From assembly GCA_964420145.1 (NCBI GenBank), contig CAYQRB010000023.1, positions 1-13,954 of the forward strand: 13,954 nt of DNA. The letters run 5' to 3'. The DNA comes from JAJTYI01 sp964420145. GTDB lineage: Bacteria > Patescibacteriota > Dojkabacteria > B142 > OLB20. The translations under genes were made by a program, and so were the position numbers. This document shows, piece by piece, positions 1 through 7,724 of the stretch (position 1 is its first letter; every line of letters starts with the position of its first letter). Below the pieces are notes generated by a model. The model did not search any database. It had not been told where the DNA came from and was given only the letters and a program-made list of their open reading frames with translations.

Positions 1-829
1 CGCCGACTTTTCCAGCTCGATACCTTGCTTTTAAGTCATTCACCTCCTCAGTATCTTTGTTTAGTAAATCGTGAAAAAGAAAAATTGGATTCCCTTCAAC
101 TTGCCCAGGATCAGTGGGCTTTATCCTGTTTGGATCGGTATAGCAACTCATGATCTGTTTTTTGATCACTTCTTCATCATCAAATATCCCGATCACATTA
201 CCGAGACTTTTGCTCATCTTTCGTTTTCCATCAGTTCCAACCAATCTAGATATTTCCTTTGACGCAATTATTGGCTCAGGCAATTTAAATATAGTAGTTT
301 TGAATATTTTATTGAAATTCTCGGCAACATCTCTTGTCAACTCTACATGCTGTTTCTGATCTTCACCAACCGGAACCCCGTCGGGTTTATATAACAAAAT
401 ATCAGAAGCCATCAAAATCGGATAATTGAAAAGACCCATATTAACACTCTCTCTACTTGCCCCTTCTTGAAGTTTGTCTTTGAAGGCGTGCATGCGTTTC
501 ATTTGTCCATAAGAAACAGTATTTGCAAGAATTACTGCAAGCTCGGAATGCTCCGGAATTTGTGATTGTCGGAAAAAAACTATTTTGTCGGTATCTAACC
601 CCAAAGATAGATAGTCGACAACCACCTTCAAAATATTATCCTCCAGGATCTTTTTGTCTTGCACGGTTGTGAGTGCATGAAGATCAGCCACAAAATAATA
701 CGCTTCCTGGACTAATTCCTGTAATTCCAGATGTGGCTTTATTGCACCAAAGAAGTTCCCGATGTGCAGTTTGCTACTACTTGGAGTTATTCCTGAAACC
801 ACTGTTTTGATTTTGTTGTTTTCTGACAT
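1..829 (-). CDS. trpS: Tryptophanyl-tRNA synthetase, C-terminus cut off by the window edge
   Basis: The enzyme charges tRNA-Trp with tryptophan in the cytoplasm using ATP (class I aminoacyl-tRNA synthetase). The frame is open from an ATG at 827-829 to the left edge, giving 276 codons. The N-terminus (GITPSSSKLHIGNFFGAI, about residues 13-30) holds the class I HIGH-type motif as HIGN at residues 22-25. A TrpRS-typical GEDQKQHVELTRD block follows in mid-protein. The KMSKS signature is exact at residues 204-208 (nt 206-220). The family is usually 320-340 residues, so roughly 50-60 C-terminal residues lie outside the window. The gene follows the glycosyltransferase at 906..1664 on the same strand after 76 nt, with no terminator seen between them, so it may be cotranscribed. 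No Shine-Dalgarno sequence precedes the start. The identification is secure. Confidence 0.95.
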   Translation of the reverse strand, partial: MSENNKIKTVVSGITPSSSKLHIGNFFGAIKPHLELQELVQEAYYFVADLHALTTVQDKKILEDNILKVVVDYLSLGLDTDKIVFFRQSQIPEHSELAVILANTVSYGQMKRMHAFKDKLQEGASRESVNMGLFNYPILMASDILLYKPDGVPVGEDQKQHVELTRDVAENFNKIFKTTIFKLPEPIIASKEISRLVGTDGKRKMSKSLGNVIGIFDDEEVIKKQIMSCYTDPNRIKPTDPGQVEGNPIFLFHDLLNKDTEEVNDLKARYRAGKVG

Positions 830-905
830 AGTAAGTGTATGATAGCAGAATTTTCACTCTGTTGGTAGCTTCTCATAACTCCTAATACATACTTAGGAAG
901 ATTAT

Positions 906-1664
906 CTAAGTATCGTATCTCCCGCTAATTTTCCTAAACACAACCATAAGTATTTGCTTAATCATATCTAGAGACTCGTGTATAAACTTACGATTCTTGG
1001 TATTTGATATATCCTGATCTTGCCATTTTACCTTTACTTCCTTAATCTTGTAGCCGTATCTCTCTATTAAATAAAGTAACTCTACATCAAAAGCAGATAC
1101 AGACCAACCTTTTATACTTTTATTCCCTAAAATATGAAGTTTAGGGAAAACTTTTTTAACAATACTATATTCGAATAACTTGAATCCGCACTGAGTATCG
1201 TCAATATTTCTAAGTAGAAAAAGCTTCCGAAAGTTACTGAAAACTTTACCTGCAATCTTCCTAGACATAGTCGCAGATATCCGTTTGTTTCCTCTCGACC
1301 CTATTACGGCTCTATATTTCGGTATAAAAGGTAGTAGTTTCTCTAGCTCAGGTAATGGCGTAGATTGATCCATATCAGTAAAGAGTATATATTTCCCACT
1401 GGATTGCTTAATTCCCTCGTAAATCGCAACAGGTTTCCCTCCGTGTTTTGCTTTTATAACCTTCAAAAATGGAATATCTTTATAGTTATTTTCAAGATAT
1501 TCTAAACTTCCGTCCGTAGAGCCATCATCTACTATCAAAACCTCATACTCAAAATCTAAGGTCTTGAGATAATCAAAAGCTCCGTATAGCAAGCCTTTCT
1601 TTAAATTAGAAAGTTCATTGTACTGAGGAATAACAACGGATAAAAAGACTTCTTTACTTCCCAT
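906..1664 (-). CDS. GT2 family glycosyltransferase, Alg5 / dolichyl-phosphate beta-glucosyltransferase-like
   Basis: This 252-residue GT-A fold enzyme probably transfers a sugar from a nucleotide-sugar to a polyprenyl-phosphate on the inner membrane face. The sequence shows the GT2 start VVIPQYNE (residues 10-17), the VDDGSTDGS nucleotide-binding segment (45-53), the metal-binding DxD as TDMDQST (D97, D99), DDTQCGFK (155-162) and AFDVELLYL (191-199). The last two blocks are hallmarks of the Alg5/DPG-synthase branch rather than of generic GT2 enzymes. The length is short and no C-terminal membrane helices are evident. Its ATG lies inside the end of the GT-C gene (11-nt overlap), so the two are almost certainly translated from one mRNA. 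The sugar (glucose, mannose or other) cannot be read from the sequence. The stop codon is TAG. Confidence 0.88.
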   Translation of the reverse strand: MGSKEVFLSVVIPQYNELSNLKKGLLYGAFDYLKTLDFEYEVLIVDDGSTDGSLEYLENNYKDIPFLKVIKAKHGGKPVAIYEGIKQSSGKYILFTDMDQSTPLPELEKLLPFIPKYRAVIGSRGNKRISATMSRKIAGKVFSNFRKLFLLRNIDDTQCGFKLFEYSIVKKVFPKLHILGNKSIKGWSVSAFDVELLYLIERYGYKIKEVKVKWQDQDISNTKNRKFIHESLDMIKQILMVVFRKISGRYDT

Positions 1665-3180
1665 TATTCACATATATTTTATAATTATGAATCTGCTCCA
1701 TAAATGTAAACTTATCTTCAAGATCGGCAAAAAACTGTGGTCGCTTCCTTCTTGAATCATCATCAACTATGACAATCATAGATTTATCTCTCCCCTCTAT
1801 TCCTTCCGTCATCTTCTTCACTGAGTAGTCAAGATGATACCAAACCAGATATTTATTGACAAAGTTACCATTAAGCTGGGTAAATATCCACGGTTGCTCT
1901 CCATAATAATAGTAGTCTAAACCATTATAGTTGTCCTCAAAATGGGTTATTAAAGCATTGGTCGGTATAAAATAATCGTGTTTTTTCCAGAACCAACTAT
2001 GAGTGGAAGTGTTCCCGAGCATATATTGGGGGAAGTCAAAATAATATTTCAAGTGTCCTTCAAGTCGATACCTATCAACCACCTCTATATCAAGACCTCT
2101 ACTAAACAGAAATAGTACTAACGACACAAATGTAAGAGATATTGCAAAATACTGTTTGAGAGAAAACTTAGAATTTTTTATAAATAAAGCAAACCCTAGT
2201 AGCATTACGGGAACAAGCTGGATTAAGTAGTGGGGGTATGGCCGACCAGATAGGGTAACAAGGGTAATATCTAAAACAATTACTACCGAGATAACAAACC
2301 CTGTCTTCCCAATACTTGGAGACTTTCCCTGTCTGATTTTATACAAAATCCATACAAAAAATATAAAAGCTAATACTAACTTAAATATATTCCATTCTGT
2401 TGCACCATTTTCGTTTTCAATGTAGAGAAAATTAGTAATAAATGTTGCGTCTAGAAAAGCATAAAATGAGTTGTTAATCAATAAATACATAAAATAAACA
2501 CCTATAATCCCCAAGAATGTAAAAACTAAACCGAAATAATACCTAGAGTCAAACCTGAGGAGAGTGTTGTTATCGTTTGATTTAGATAGCTCATTTTTCT
2601 GATCTACTCGAACTGATATAAAATCAAAGATTGCCACAAGAGAAATGATTGCTACTCCTTCTATAAACGCCTGAGGTTTGATCAGAAATGTAAAAGACAA
2701 AAGAAGACCAACCAAAATTGCCTTTCGGTAATAAAGTGAAAGATAGAGAATAGCAACGGTAATAGGGATAAAAAACAACTCAGTATTTGCTACATTCCCT
2801 TCTAAAATTGGAGTACCTAGTAAAAATACCGCAAGGAGAATAACATACATTTGTATCTTAACAGTGATGTCTTCTTTTACCATCAATTTTCTAAGCAAAA
2901 CTATAGTAATAATACCTGCGATAATACTAAAAACTTTAATCAAAGGATAACCTATATCCCAGCCAAATACTCCGCCAAACAGATATATCCAAACCATAAG
3001 AGGAGGTTTATGATCCCACGCCTCTAAGTACAACTCTTTCCCTCTTAAGATCGCCTCTGCTTGAGTTGCATAAAAGCCCTCATCTACATACCATAACCAC
3101 TCAAAAAGACTTGGTATCCGAAGCAAGATAAATAGCAAAATTAATAAAAAGAATATTTTGGGGTATTTGTTGGTAGTCAT
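1654..3180 (-). CDS. GT-C fold membrane glycosyltransferase (ArnT/PMT-like)
   Basis: This 508-residue polytopic protein belongs to the ArnT/protein-mannosyltransferase-like GT-C group, which moves sugars from polyprenyl-phosphate donors to acceptors on the outer membrane face. After the first helix (about residues 8-26) comes the first extracytoplasmic loop with the DE pair of the GT-C active site (YVDEGFYATQAEAILRG, D33-E34). It is followed by WDHKPPLMVW (55-64), the conserved HKPPL block of this group. Many further hydrophobic segments run to about residue 360, followed by a soluble extracytoplasmic tail of about 140 residues rich in Tyr and Trp. The ATG at 3178-3180 sits directly behind a possible promoter with almost no leader. 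The gene overlaps the downstream Alg5-like gene by 11 nt. The acceptor is unknown; nearby Thr/Pro-rich surface proteins or wall glycans are guesses. Confidence 0.85.
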   Translation of the reverse strand: MTTNKYPKIFFLLILLFILLRIPSLFEWLWYVDEGFYATQAEAILRGKELYLEAWDHKPPLMVWIYLFGGVFGWDIGYPLIKVFSIIAGIITIVLLRKLMVKEDITVKIQMYVILLAVFLLGTPILEGNVANTELFFIPITVAILYLSLYYRKAILVGLLLSFTFLIKPQAFIEGVAIISLVAIFDFISVRVDQKNELSKSNDNNTLLRFDSRYYFGLVFTFLGIIGVYFMYLLINNSFYAFLDATFITNFLYIENENGATEWNIFKLVLAFIFFVWILYKIRQGKSPSIGKTGFVISVVIVLDITLVTLSGRPYPHYLIQLVPVMLLGFALFIKNSKFSLKQYFAISLTFVSLVLFLFSRGLDIEVVDRYRLEGHLKYYFDFPQYMLGNTSTHSWFWKKHDYFIPTNALITHFEDNYNGLDYYYYGEQPWIFTQLNGNFVNKYLVWYHLDYSVKKMTEGIEGRDKSMIVIVDDDSRRKRPQFFADLEDKFTFMEQIHNYKIYVNNGK

Positions 3181-3186
3181 CGGAAT

Positions 3187-3216
3187 ATATTAAACCATAA
3201 TCTATCCTAGACTCAA
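3187..3216 (-). promoter_or_regulatory. Possible promoter of the glycosyltransferase cassette
   Basis: Read on the minus strand, TTGAGT (3211-3216) is followed after 18 nt by TAATAT (3187-3192). A start about 7 nt downstream would fall on or next to the ATG at 3180, making the mRNA practically leaderless. The match to sigma-70 consensus is partial and the background is AT-rich, so this is a candidate only. It lies just downstream of the strong hairpin at 3264-3297, which would insulate it from the surface-protein gene. Confidence 0.3.
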
Positions 3217-3263
3217 CACAAACATTAAAGATAAAAAAAGAGGAGTAATAATACAAACAGGAA

Positions 3264-3297
3264 GCCCGCCCTTAACTTTTAAAAGTTAAGGGCGGGC
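3264..3297 (-). terminator. Perfect 17-bp inverted-repeat hairpin after the large surface-protein gene
   Basis: Two perfectly complementary 17-nt arms (3264-3280 and 3281-3297) abut without a spacer. The outer seven pairs are GC-only and the inner ten are mostly AT with TTTTAAAA at the centre, so the real loop would be about 4-8 nt. The hairpin begins 8 nt beyond the TGA stop of the minus-strand gene at 3306. The following minus-strand sequence has only a broken T tract (TTCCTGTTTGT), so it could be an intrinsic terminator or an mRNA 3'-end stabilising hairpin. GC clustering in an AT-rich intergenic region supports function. Confidence 0.75.
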
Positions 3298-3305
3298 CTA
3301 AATAA

Positions 3306-6300
3306 TCAAGCTTTTTTGCGTAATCCTTTTTTATTAAGGACTACTAACACTGCCAAAAGTACCATCCCTGCTCCGACTGGGACAAAAATATTTCTCCCGG
3401 TAGCTGGTAAGTTGCTACTAGCACCTAAAACCTTTCCTATACTATCCGTTATTCCTTTGATACTTCCTGTGCTCTTATCTTTCCCTACTTCTTTATTTCT
3501 ATCCGTATCTTCACCCAACACCCTTGAGATTGCAACTGTTGAAGAAGCTCTGTTGTTCTCAGGAGTAGGGTCGTCTTCACAAAACTCTATAACAGGCTCT
3601 GTTATAGGCTCCATTGTTGCAGGTAGAAGTCCTATCTGGCAACTTCTCTTAGCTTCCACATTGTTAACTATCTGGGTAATTTCATCACTTAAATCTGTAG
3701 GGACAAATACTGTGATATCAGCTACCCATTCCTCATTTACTGCTAGGGAAGGAATCGTCCAAGTTACCCTTCTTAGAACAGAGTTATATGTTCCGTTTGG
3801 GCTTGAAGAGTGATAGTTCACTCCTACAGGAATATCATCCCACACTGTTACCCCTTCTGCCCCAATACCTTCTGTTCCAATATTTTTAACACTTACTTTA
3901 TAGGTTACCAAAGAGTTTGGTGTTGCACTTTCTAGTTCTGTGGTCTTAGTAACCAAGAGATCTGCAGTAAGATTATTTCCAAAATTCTTATCATCTTCAA
4001 CCTGCCCAGAGGTAGAGATGGTGAAAGTATGATAATGAGGGTCAACTGGATATGTTTGTATCCATGGAGCTTGTGTTATCTCTACAAGATAATATGTACC
4101 TGGCTTCAGGTTAGAGAACATATACTCTCCGTTTTCGTTTGTAATCTCTGTATCGAGAGGAGCTACCTCGGCTACATCACTTGGCTCCGTTGTATGAAGC
4201 TCAATTGTCCAGCCGGAGAGTTTAGGCTCTCCCCAATCTTTCTCTCTGTTACCATTATCATCATCCCATTTATATCCTTTTACTTTTCCTAACTCAAAGT
4301 TCCCAAAATTCTTATCAATTTCTTCTTGACCTGGAGTTGTAATCACAACACTATAACAGTCTTCTTCATTTTCTACTGCTACAGGATAAGTCTGTAGCCA
4401 TCCTTCTCTGGACTCTTCACAAACCTGATACTCCCCTGAAACCAATCCTGAAAACTCGTAATAACCTTTTTCATCTGTAAGCACCTCAATAGGCTCTCCG
4501 TCTACACCAACTCTAGATAGTCGAATCGACCAATCTTCTAACCCATCTTCTTCCTTGTCCCATTCACCATCTCCATCGAAATCTAGCCATTTATAACCAC
4601 TAATACTACTCAATTCAGTATTTCCGAACCAAAAGTCAAAATCAATATCTCTAGATCTAGAGATATTGGTTGTAAAACAATACGGTGAATGTGAGGTTTC
4701 TGACTCACTTGAGACACCATTATCTTCCGTTGGATTAGTCTGGAGCCAGTTATCACGAGACTCTTCACAAATATAATATGTTCCTACTTTCAATCCCGAA
4801 AATCTAAAAGCCCCAGTAACAGGAACACCTGTTGTTTTCTCATCAACCAAATCCCAGTCTTGATCATACAGGGTAATTTTCCAGCCATTAAGAAGGTTTC
4901 CACCCTTTATCTCATCCTGATCAAACTTCCCATTTCCGTTAATATCAAAAAACTTCAATCCCCAAATCTCCCCACCTTTATAATTCAAAAAGATGTTTGA
5001 TCTACTAATCTCACCTGATTCATCTATCACAACTGTGTGATAACCTGGATCCAATGGAGATGTCTGAAACCACCCCTCTCTTGTCTCCTCTGTGATGTAA
5101 TAAGTTCCTGGCCCTAGGTTGTCGAAATGAAATGATCCAAAGAAATCTGTCTCTTTATCACCTACCTTGATATCCGTCATATCTAGGCCAGATTCCACGC
5201 CTGTTTCCTGCCATAGAGATATTCCCCAGCCTTTAACCCCAAAATCCCACTTATCCTTTTTTCCATTTGCATCATAATCCTCTATCTTAAAACCTGATAT
5301 TTTTCCATATTTGAAATTAAAGAAATCCCAACTACCTTCGATTTCTCCATATTCTAGGGTAATAGGTCCTAGTTTCCCGTTTTCAGGTAAATCCTGGTTT
5401 GTTTGTACCCAACCTGTTTTTTGTGTTTCACTTAAATAGTACTCACCTGGTTGAAGACCATTAAATTTATAAGATCCGTCACTCTTTGTAGAAGTCGTAG
5501 TCAATACATGACCTTCCGCATCATAGAGAGTTATCTCCCAGTTTTTCATACCTTTATCTCCATGATCCTTTATACCATTACCGTTTTGATCGTGATATTT
5601 ATGTCCAGTAATAGAACCTGTTTTTAGAGCATTAAAGCCGACACAGTAGTATATGCGATCTTCTTGTAACCCGTTTAACCACTCCCAGTTATCGTAGTTT
5701 ACTCCATCATTAGTACACCAGAATTCTGCACTTACATTGCCATTATTGGAGAAAGGAACATAGTTATTGTTGGGGAAAACCTCTCTTGTTTCTACCCTTT
5801 TCCCCAAATGCTCTACCGGGATATCTACTACCGTACCTGCATTAAATGTAGTCCACGGACTCTCAAGCTCTGTCGTATTGGTTTGGAAACTACCAGATGT
5901 CCCGCTTCCTTGTGGTGCCCACTGAAATTTCCAGTCCTGTTCTAATCTACACTTTCCATCGCTTTGAGATACCCAATCCTGTGCTGTTTGTGCTGTAATA
6001 TTTCCACCAAATACATTGTTTGGTAGATATTTTTCTTCGGTACAAACAACCTTAAATGCTTGTAATTTAGCAGGTTTAGGAATTGTACGATTAACCAAAG
6101 TAAAAGTTTCCTCTGGTTGATCCACACTAACAGTATCTCCTTTTCCGGAAATATTTTCCCAATCCTGTTTTAGTATCTCATCTGTAGTGTATTGCCCGTA
6201 AGGTACACCTTCAAAGGTTACACAACCGTTTTCTCCGGTTAATCCAGAGAACCCTTTATAAATATCTACACTCATGGAGCCTTTGTTGTCATTAATCTGG

Positions 6301-7502
6301 TCGTCGAGAGAAGTAAAGCTAAACTTCCCCGAGTAATCATGATACCCTCTAGCATACTGATGAGAGGGGGAGAAATATCCCCAATCAGTAGGAGTACCAT
6401 TGACCGTAATCCCCAAAGCACCAGGAATGCCCAAATCCATAATATTTATCCAAGGGAAATATGGACCGGTAAAACCATCTGATTCTAGTCTTTGAGAATA
6501 TCCGGGATCAGTTTCTAGATTTGTACCCCCTCTATATTTATAAGTACCTGAAGCTAATAGTACATAATCATCTAGTGGTAAAACACTAGATTCGGAAGGG
6601 GTAATACTACCTCCTATAAGATCATCTGGTAATACCATAACAGATTCCACCTTTGAGCCAAGTAGTTGTAGATTCCAGCCCTCAAGAGGGTTTTGGTTTT
6701 TATCAACCTTACACATAGTTACTGTGCTGGTAGGTGTTGGAAGTTCTGTTGGTTCGACAGTAGATGTTGGAAATACTGTTGGTTCAGCAGTAGGTGTTGG
6801 AACTGGTCCTAAGCACTTTACACTTACATTATCTAGGAAGGTTCCAAAAGAATCTGGGGTTCCTAAGTCAGTAAATGCTAAAACTGTACTTGATGAGTCT
6901 GTGGTTACTTCTTTTGCATAACTTTGCCACTCGGTATTTACACCTCCTGTAGCAGAATGAGTTTCTACAGAAGCTCCATTCCAAGATAATTCAAGGTTAT
7001 TGTTGGTATCAGGGGTATTAGGTCGCGGTGAGAAACTATACTCTATTTTATACCTATATCCAGGGTTTGTTGGGATTGATTGGCTAATTTTAACAGATGA
7101 GGGCTCTCCCTCTACAGTACTATCTGGACCAAACCAATCAGTATCTAACTCGGCATACTGACTACCTTCCTGAGGAGACCAACTATTAACACCTTTATGT
7201 AGCTCTAGAAGTGCTTTTGTAGGTCTAGTCATTCCAGCAAAGTCTCCAGATCCACCATACCACTCAATATTCCATCCTAATCCTGCAGTTCCATCAGGAT
7301 AAATATCCCACAGTTTGGGATTGGTAACCGATGGAAACTCAAAACCACCATTAACAACTAAATTTATATCGGGACTACATACAGGACCGTTGTCTTGTGC
7401 ACTAGCGGTCTTGACCCAGCTAGGCATTGCACCCAAAATAGGCGAGACCATTTGAAAAAAAAGAGAGACAACTATCAAAATAGGGAGATATTTTTTCCTC
7501 AT
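3306..7502 (-). CDS. Large sortase-anchored, lectin-like multidomain surface protein with five SdrD-B-like repeats
   Basis: This predicted secreted, wall-anchored adhesin-like protein has 1398 residues from the ATG at 7500-7502. I chose that start because it gives a textbook signal peptide (MRKKYLPILIVV..., cleavage near ASAQ at 33-36). An upstream in-frame TTG at 7619 would bury that signal. In order: a jelly-roll or galactose-binding-like domain (starting LVVNGGFE, ending LDNVSVKC); a Pro/Thr linker (nt about 6720-6806); a Cna_B-like domain apparently interrupted by a beta-sandwich resembling the PA-IL (LecA) lectin fold (SGTYKYRGG..., NDNKGSMSVDIYK); a Cys-containing unknown domain; five SdrD-B-like repeats (about 3985-5618); a DUF11-like domain (about 3537-3981); and a sorting signal LPATG (nt 3396-3410), hydrophobic helix and KKGLRKKA tail. 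No sortase lies in the window. The TGA stop supports code 11. Sugar or host-cell binding is inferred, not shown. Confidence 0.85.
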   Translation of the reverse strand: MRKKYLPILIVVSLFFQMVSPILGAMPSWVKTASAQDNGPVCSPDINLVVNGGFEFPSVTNPKLWDIYPDGTAGLGWNIEWYGGSGDFAGMTRPTKALLELHKGVNSWSPQEGSQYAELDTDWFGPDSTVEGEPSSVKISQSIPTNPGYRYKIEYSFSPRPNTPDTNNNLELSWNGASVETHSATGGVNTEWQSYAKEVTTDSSSTVLAFTDLGTPDSFGTFLDNVSVKCLGPVPTPTAEPTVFPTSTVEPTELPTPTSTVTMCKVDKNQNPLEGWNLQLLGSKVESVMVLPDDLIGGSITPSESSVLPLDDYVLLASGTYKYRGGTNLETDPGYSQRLESDGFTGPYFPWINIMDLGIPGALGITVNGTPTDWGYFSPSHQYARGYHDYSGKFSFTSLDDQINDNKGSMSVDIYKGFSGLTGENGCVTFEGVPYGQYTTDEILKQDWENISGKGDTVSVDQPEETFTLVNRTIPKPAKLQAFKVVCTEEKYLPNNVFGGNITAQTAQDWVSQSDGKCRLEQDWKFQWAPQGSGTSGSFQTNTTELESPWTTFNAGTVVDIPVEHLGKRVETREVFPNNNYVPFSNNGNVSAEFWCTNDGVNYDNWEWLNGLQEDRIYYCVGFNALKTGSITGHKYHDQNGNGIKDHGDKGMKNWEITLYDAEGHVLTTTSTKSDGSYKFNGLQPGEYYLSETQKTGWVQTNQDLPENGKLGPITLEYGEIEGSWDFFNFKYGKISGFKIEDYDANGKKDKWDFGVKGWGISLWQETGVESGLDMTDIKVGDKETDFFGSFHFDNLGPGTYYITEETREGWFQTSPLDPGYHTVVIDESGEISRSNIFLNYKGGEIWGLKFFDINGNGKFDQDEIKGGNLLNGWKITLYDQDWDLVDEKTTGVPVTGAFRFSGLKVGTYYICEESRDNWLQTNPTEDNGVSSESETSHSPYCFTTNISRSRDIDFDFWFGNTELSSISGYKWLDFDGDGEWDKEEDGLEDWSIRLSRVGVDGEPIEVLTDEKGYYEFSGLVSGEYQVCEESREGWLQTYPVAVENEEDCYSVVITTPGQEEIDKNFGNFELGKVKGYKWDDDNGNREKDWGEPKLSGWTIELHTTEPSDVAEVAPLDTEITNENGEYMFSNLKPGTYYLVEITQAPWIQTYPVDPHYHTFTISTSGQVEDDKNFGNNLTADLLVTKTTELESATPNSLVTYKVSVKNIGTEGIGAEGVTVWDDIPVGVNYHSSSPNGTYNSVLRRVTWTIPSLAVNEEWVADITVFVPTDLSDEITQIVNNVEAKRSCQIGLLPATMEPITEPVIEFCEDDPTPENNRASSTVAISRVLGEDTDRNKEVGKDKSTGSIKGITDSIGKVLGASSNLPATGRNIFVPVGAGMVLLAVLVVLNKKGLRKKA
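3985..5618 (-). repeat. Five diverged SdrD-B-like domain repeats within the surface protein
   Basis: Five units of roughly 100-120 residues begin at nt about 5618, 5305, 4978, 4611 and 4293. Each starts with a G-K/Y-type strand and an acidic loop such as HDQNGNGIKD, FDINGNGKFD or LDFDGDGEWD, then a W-x-I-x-L strand. A G-x-Y/F-x-F-x-x-L-x-x-G-x-Y-Y block follows, then an acidic E-E-S-R-x-x-W-x-Q-T motif. The acidic loops match the calcium-binding pattern of SdrD/SdrB B-repeats, which stiffen surface stalks in Gram-positive bacteria. The units are well diverged from one another, so this is an old duplication rather than a recent tandem expansion. Confidence 0.8.
4643..4668. repeat. 26-bp perfect palindrome inside the surface-protein gene
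   Basis: The 13-nt arms 4643-4655 and 4656-4668 are exact reverse complements, centred on an AGATCT site. The stretch encodes residues around NISRSRDI, just before the fourth SdrD-B-like repeat. No terminator-like T tract or gene boundary is near. It may be coincidental, a DNA-binding site or an mRNA hairpin. Confidence 0.6.
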
Positions 7503-7524
7503 ACTAAGTGGAGTATAAAAAATA

Positions 7525-7553
7525 AATATATGAATTATTATGGATTTTAACAA
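7525..7553 (-). promoter_or_regulatory. Probable promoter of the large surface-protein gene
   Basis: On the minus strand TTGTTA (7548-7553) and TATATT (7525-7530) are separated by exactly 17 nt. Transcription would start near 7518, leaving about 16 nt before the ATG at 7502 and no Shine-Dalgarno sequence. A start there would exclude the upstream TTG at 7619, which supports the chosen start codon. A TATACT closer to the ATG (7512-7517) is an alternative -10 that would give a leaderless message. Confidence 0.45.
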
Positions 7554-7681
7554 GTTTATCCTATGAAAGCAAAAATATTGAGAATTTATTTTGGGTATTA
7601 AATATAAAACAAAGATCAATATATCTTACATAAACTCATCGCCTTCATAACTTCTAGTTACCATCTTTAATATACAAAAGC

Positions 7682-7703
7682 AAAGGAGCCCGAAGGCTCC
7701 TTT
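7682..7703 (-). terminator. Intrinsic terminator with a UUCG tetraloop
   Basis: A 9-bp stem (7682-7690 with 7695-7703) closes a TTCG tetraloop on the minus strand, with the especially stable C(UUCG)G closing pair. It is followed by TTTGCTTTT. It lies about 20 nt past the TAA of the repeat-containing surface-protein gene at 7725, and upstream of the promoter for the next gene. Confidence 0.85.
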
Positions 7704-7724
7704 CTAAAATTTACTGATACTTAC

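Noticed and set aside
880..898. Hairpin TCCTAA/TTAGGA between the GT2 gene and trpS
   Set aside because: Six pairs and no T tract; not convincing as terminator or attenuator, and no Trp-rich leader peptide was found.
3316..3813. 165-codon open frame on the plus strand
   Set aside because: It lies antisense to the 3' end of the surface-protein gene, whose domain structure and sorting signal are clear in the minus frame. Its own translation is low-complexity with no recognisable domain.
7503..7619. Upstream extension of the large surface protein to a TTG at 7619
   Set aside because: It would put 39 residues before a clear signal peptide and would begin upstream of the probable promoter at 7525-7553.
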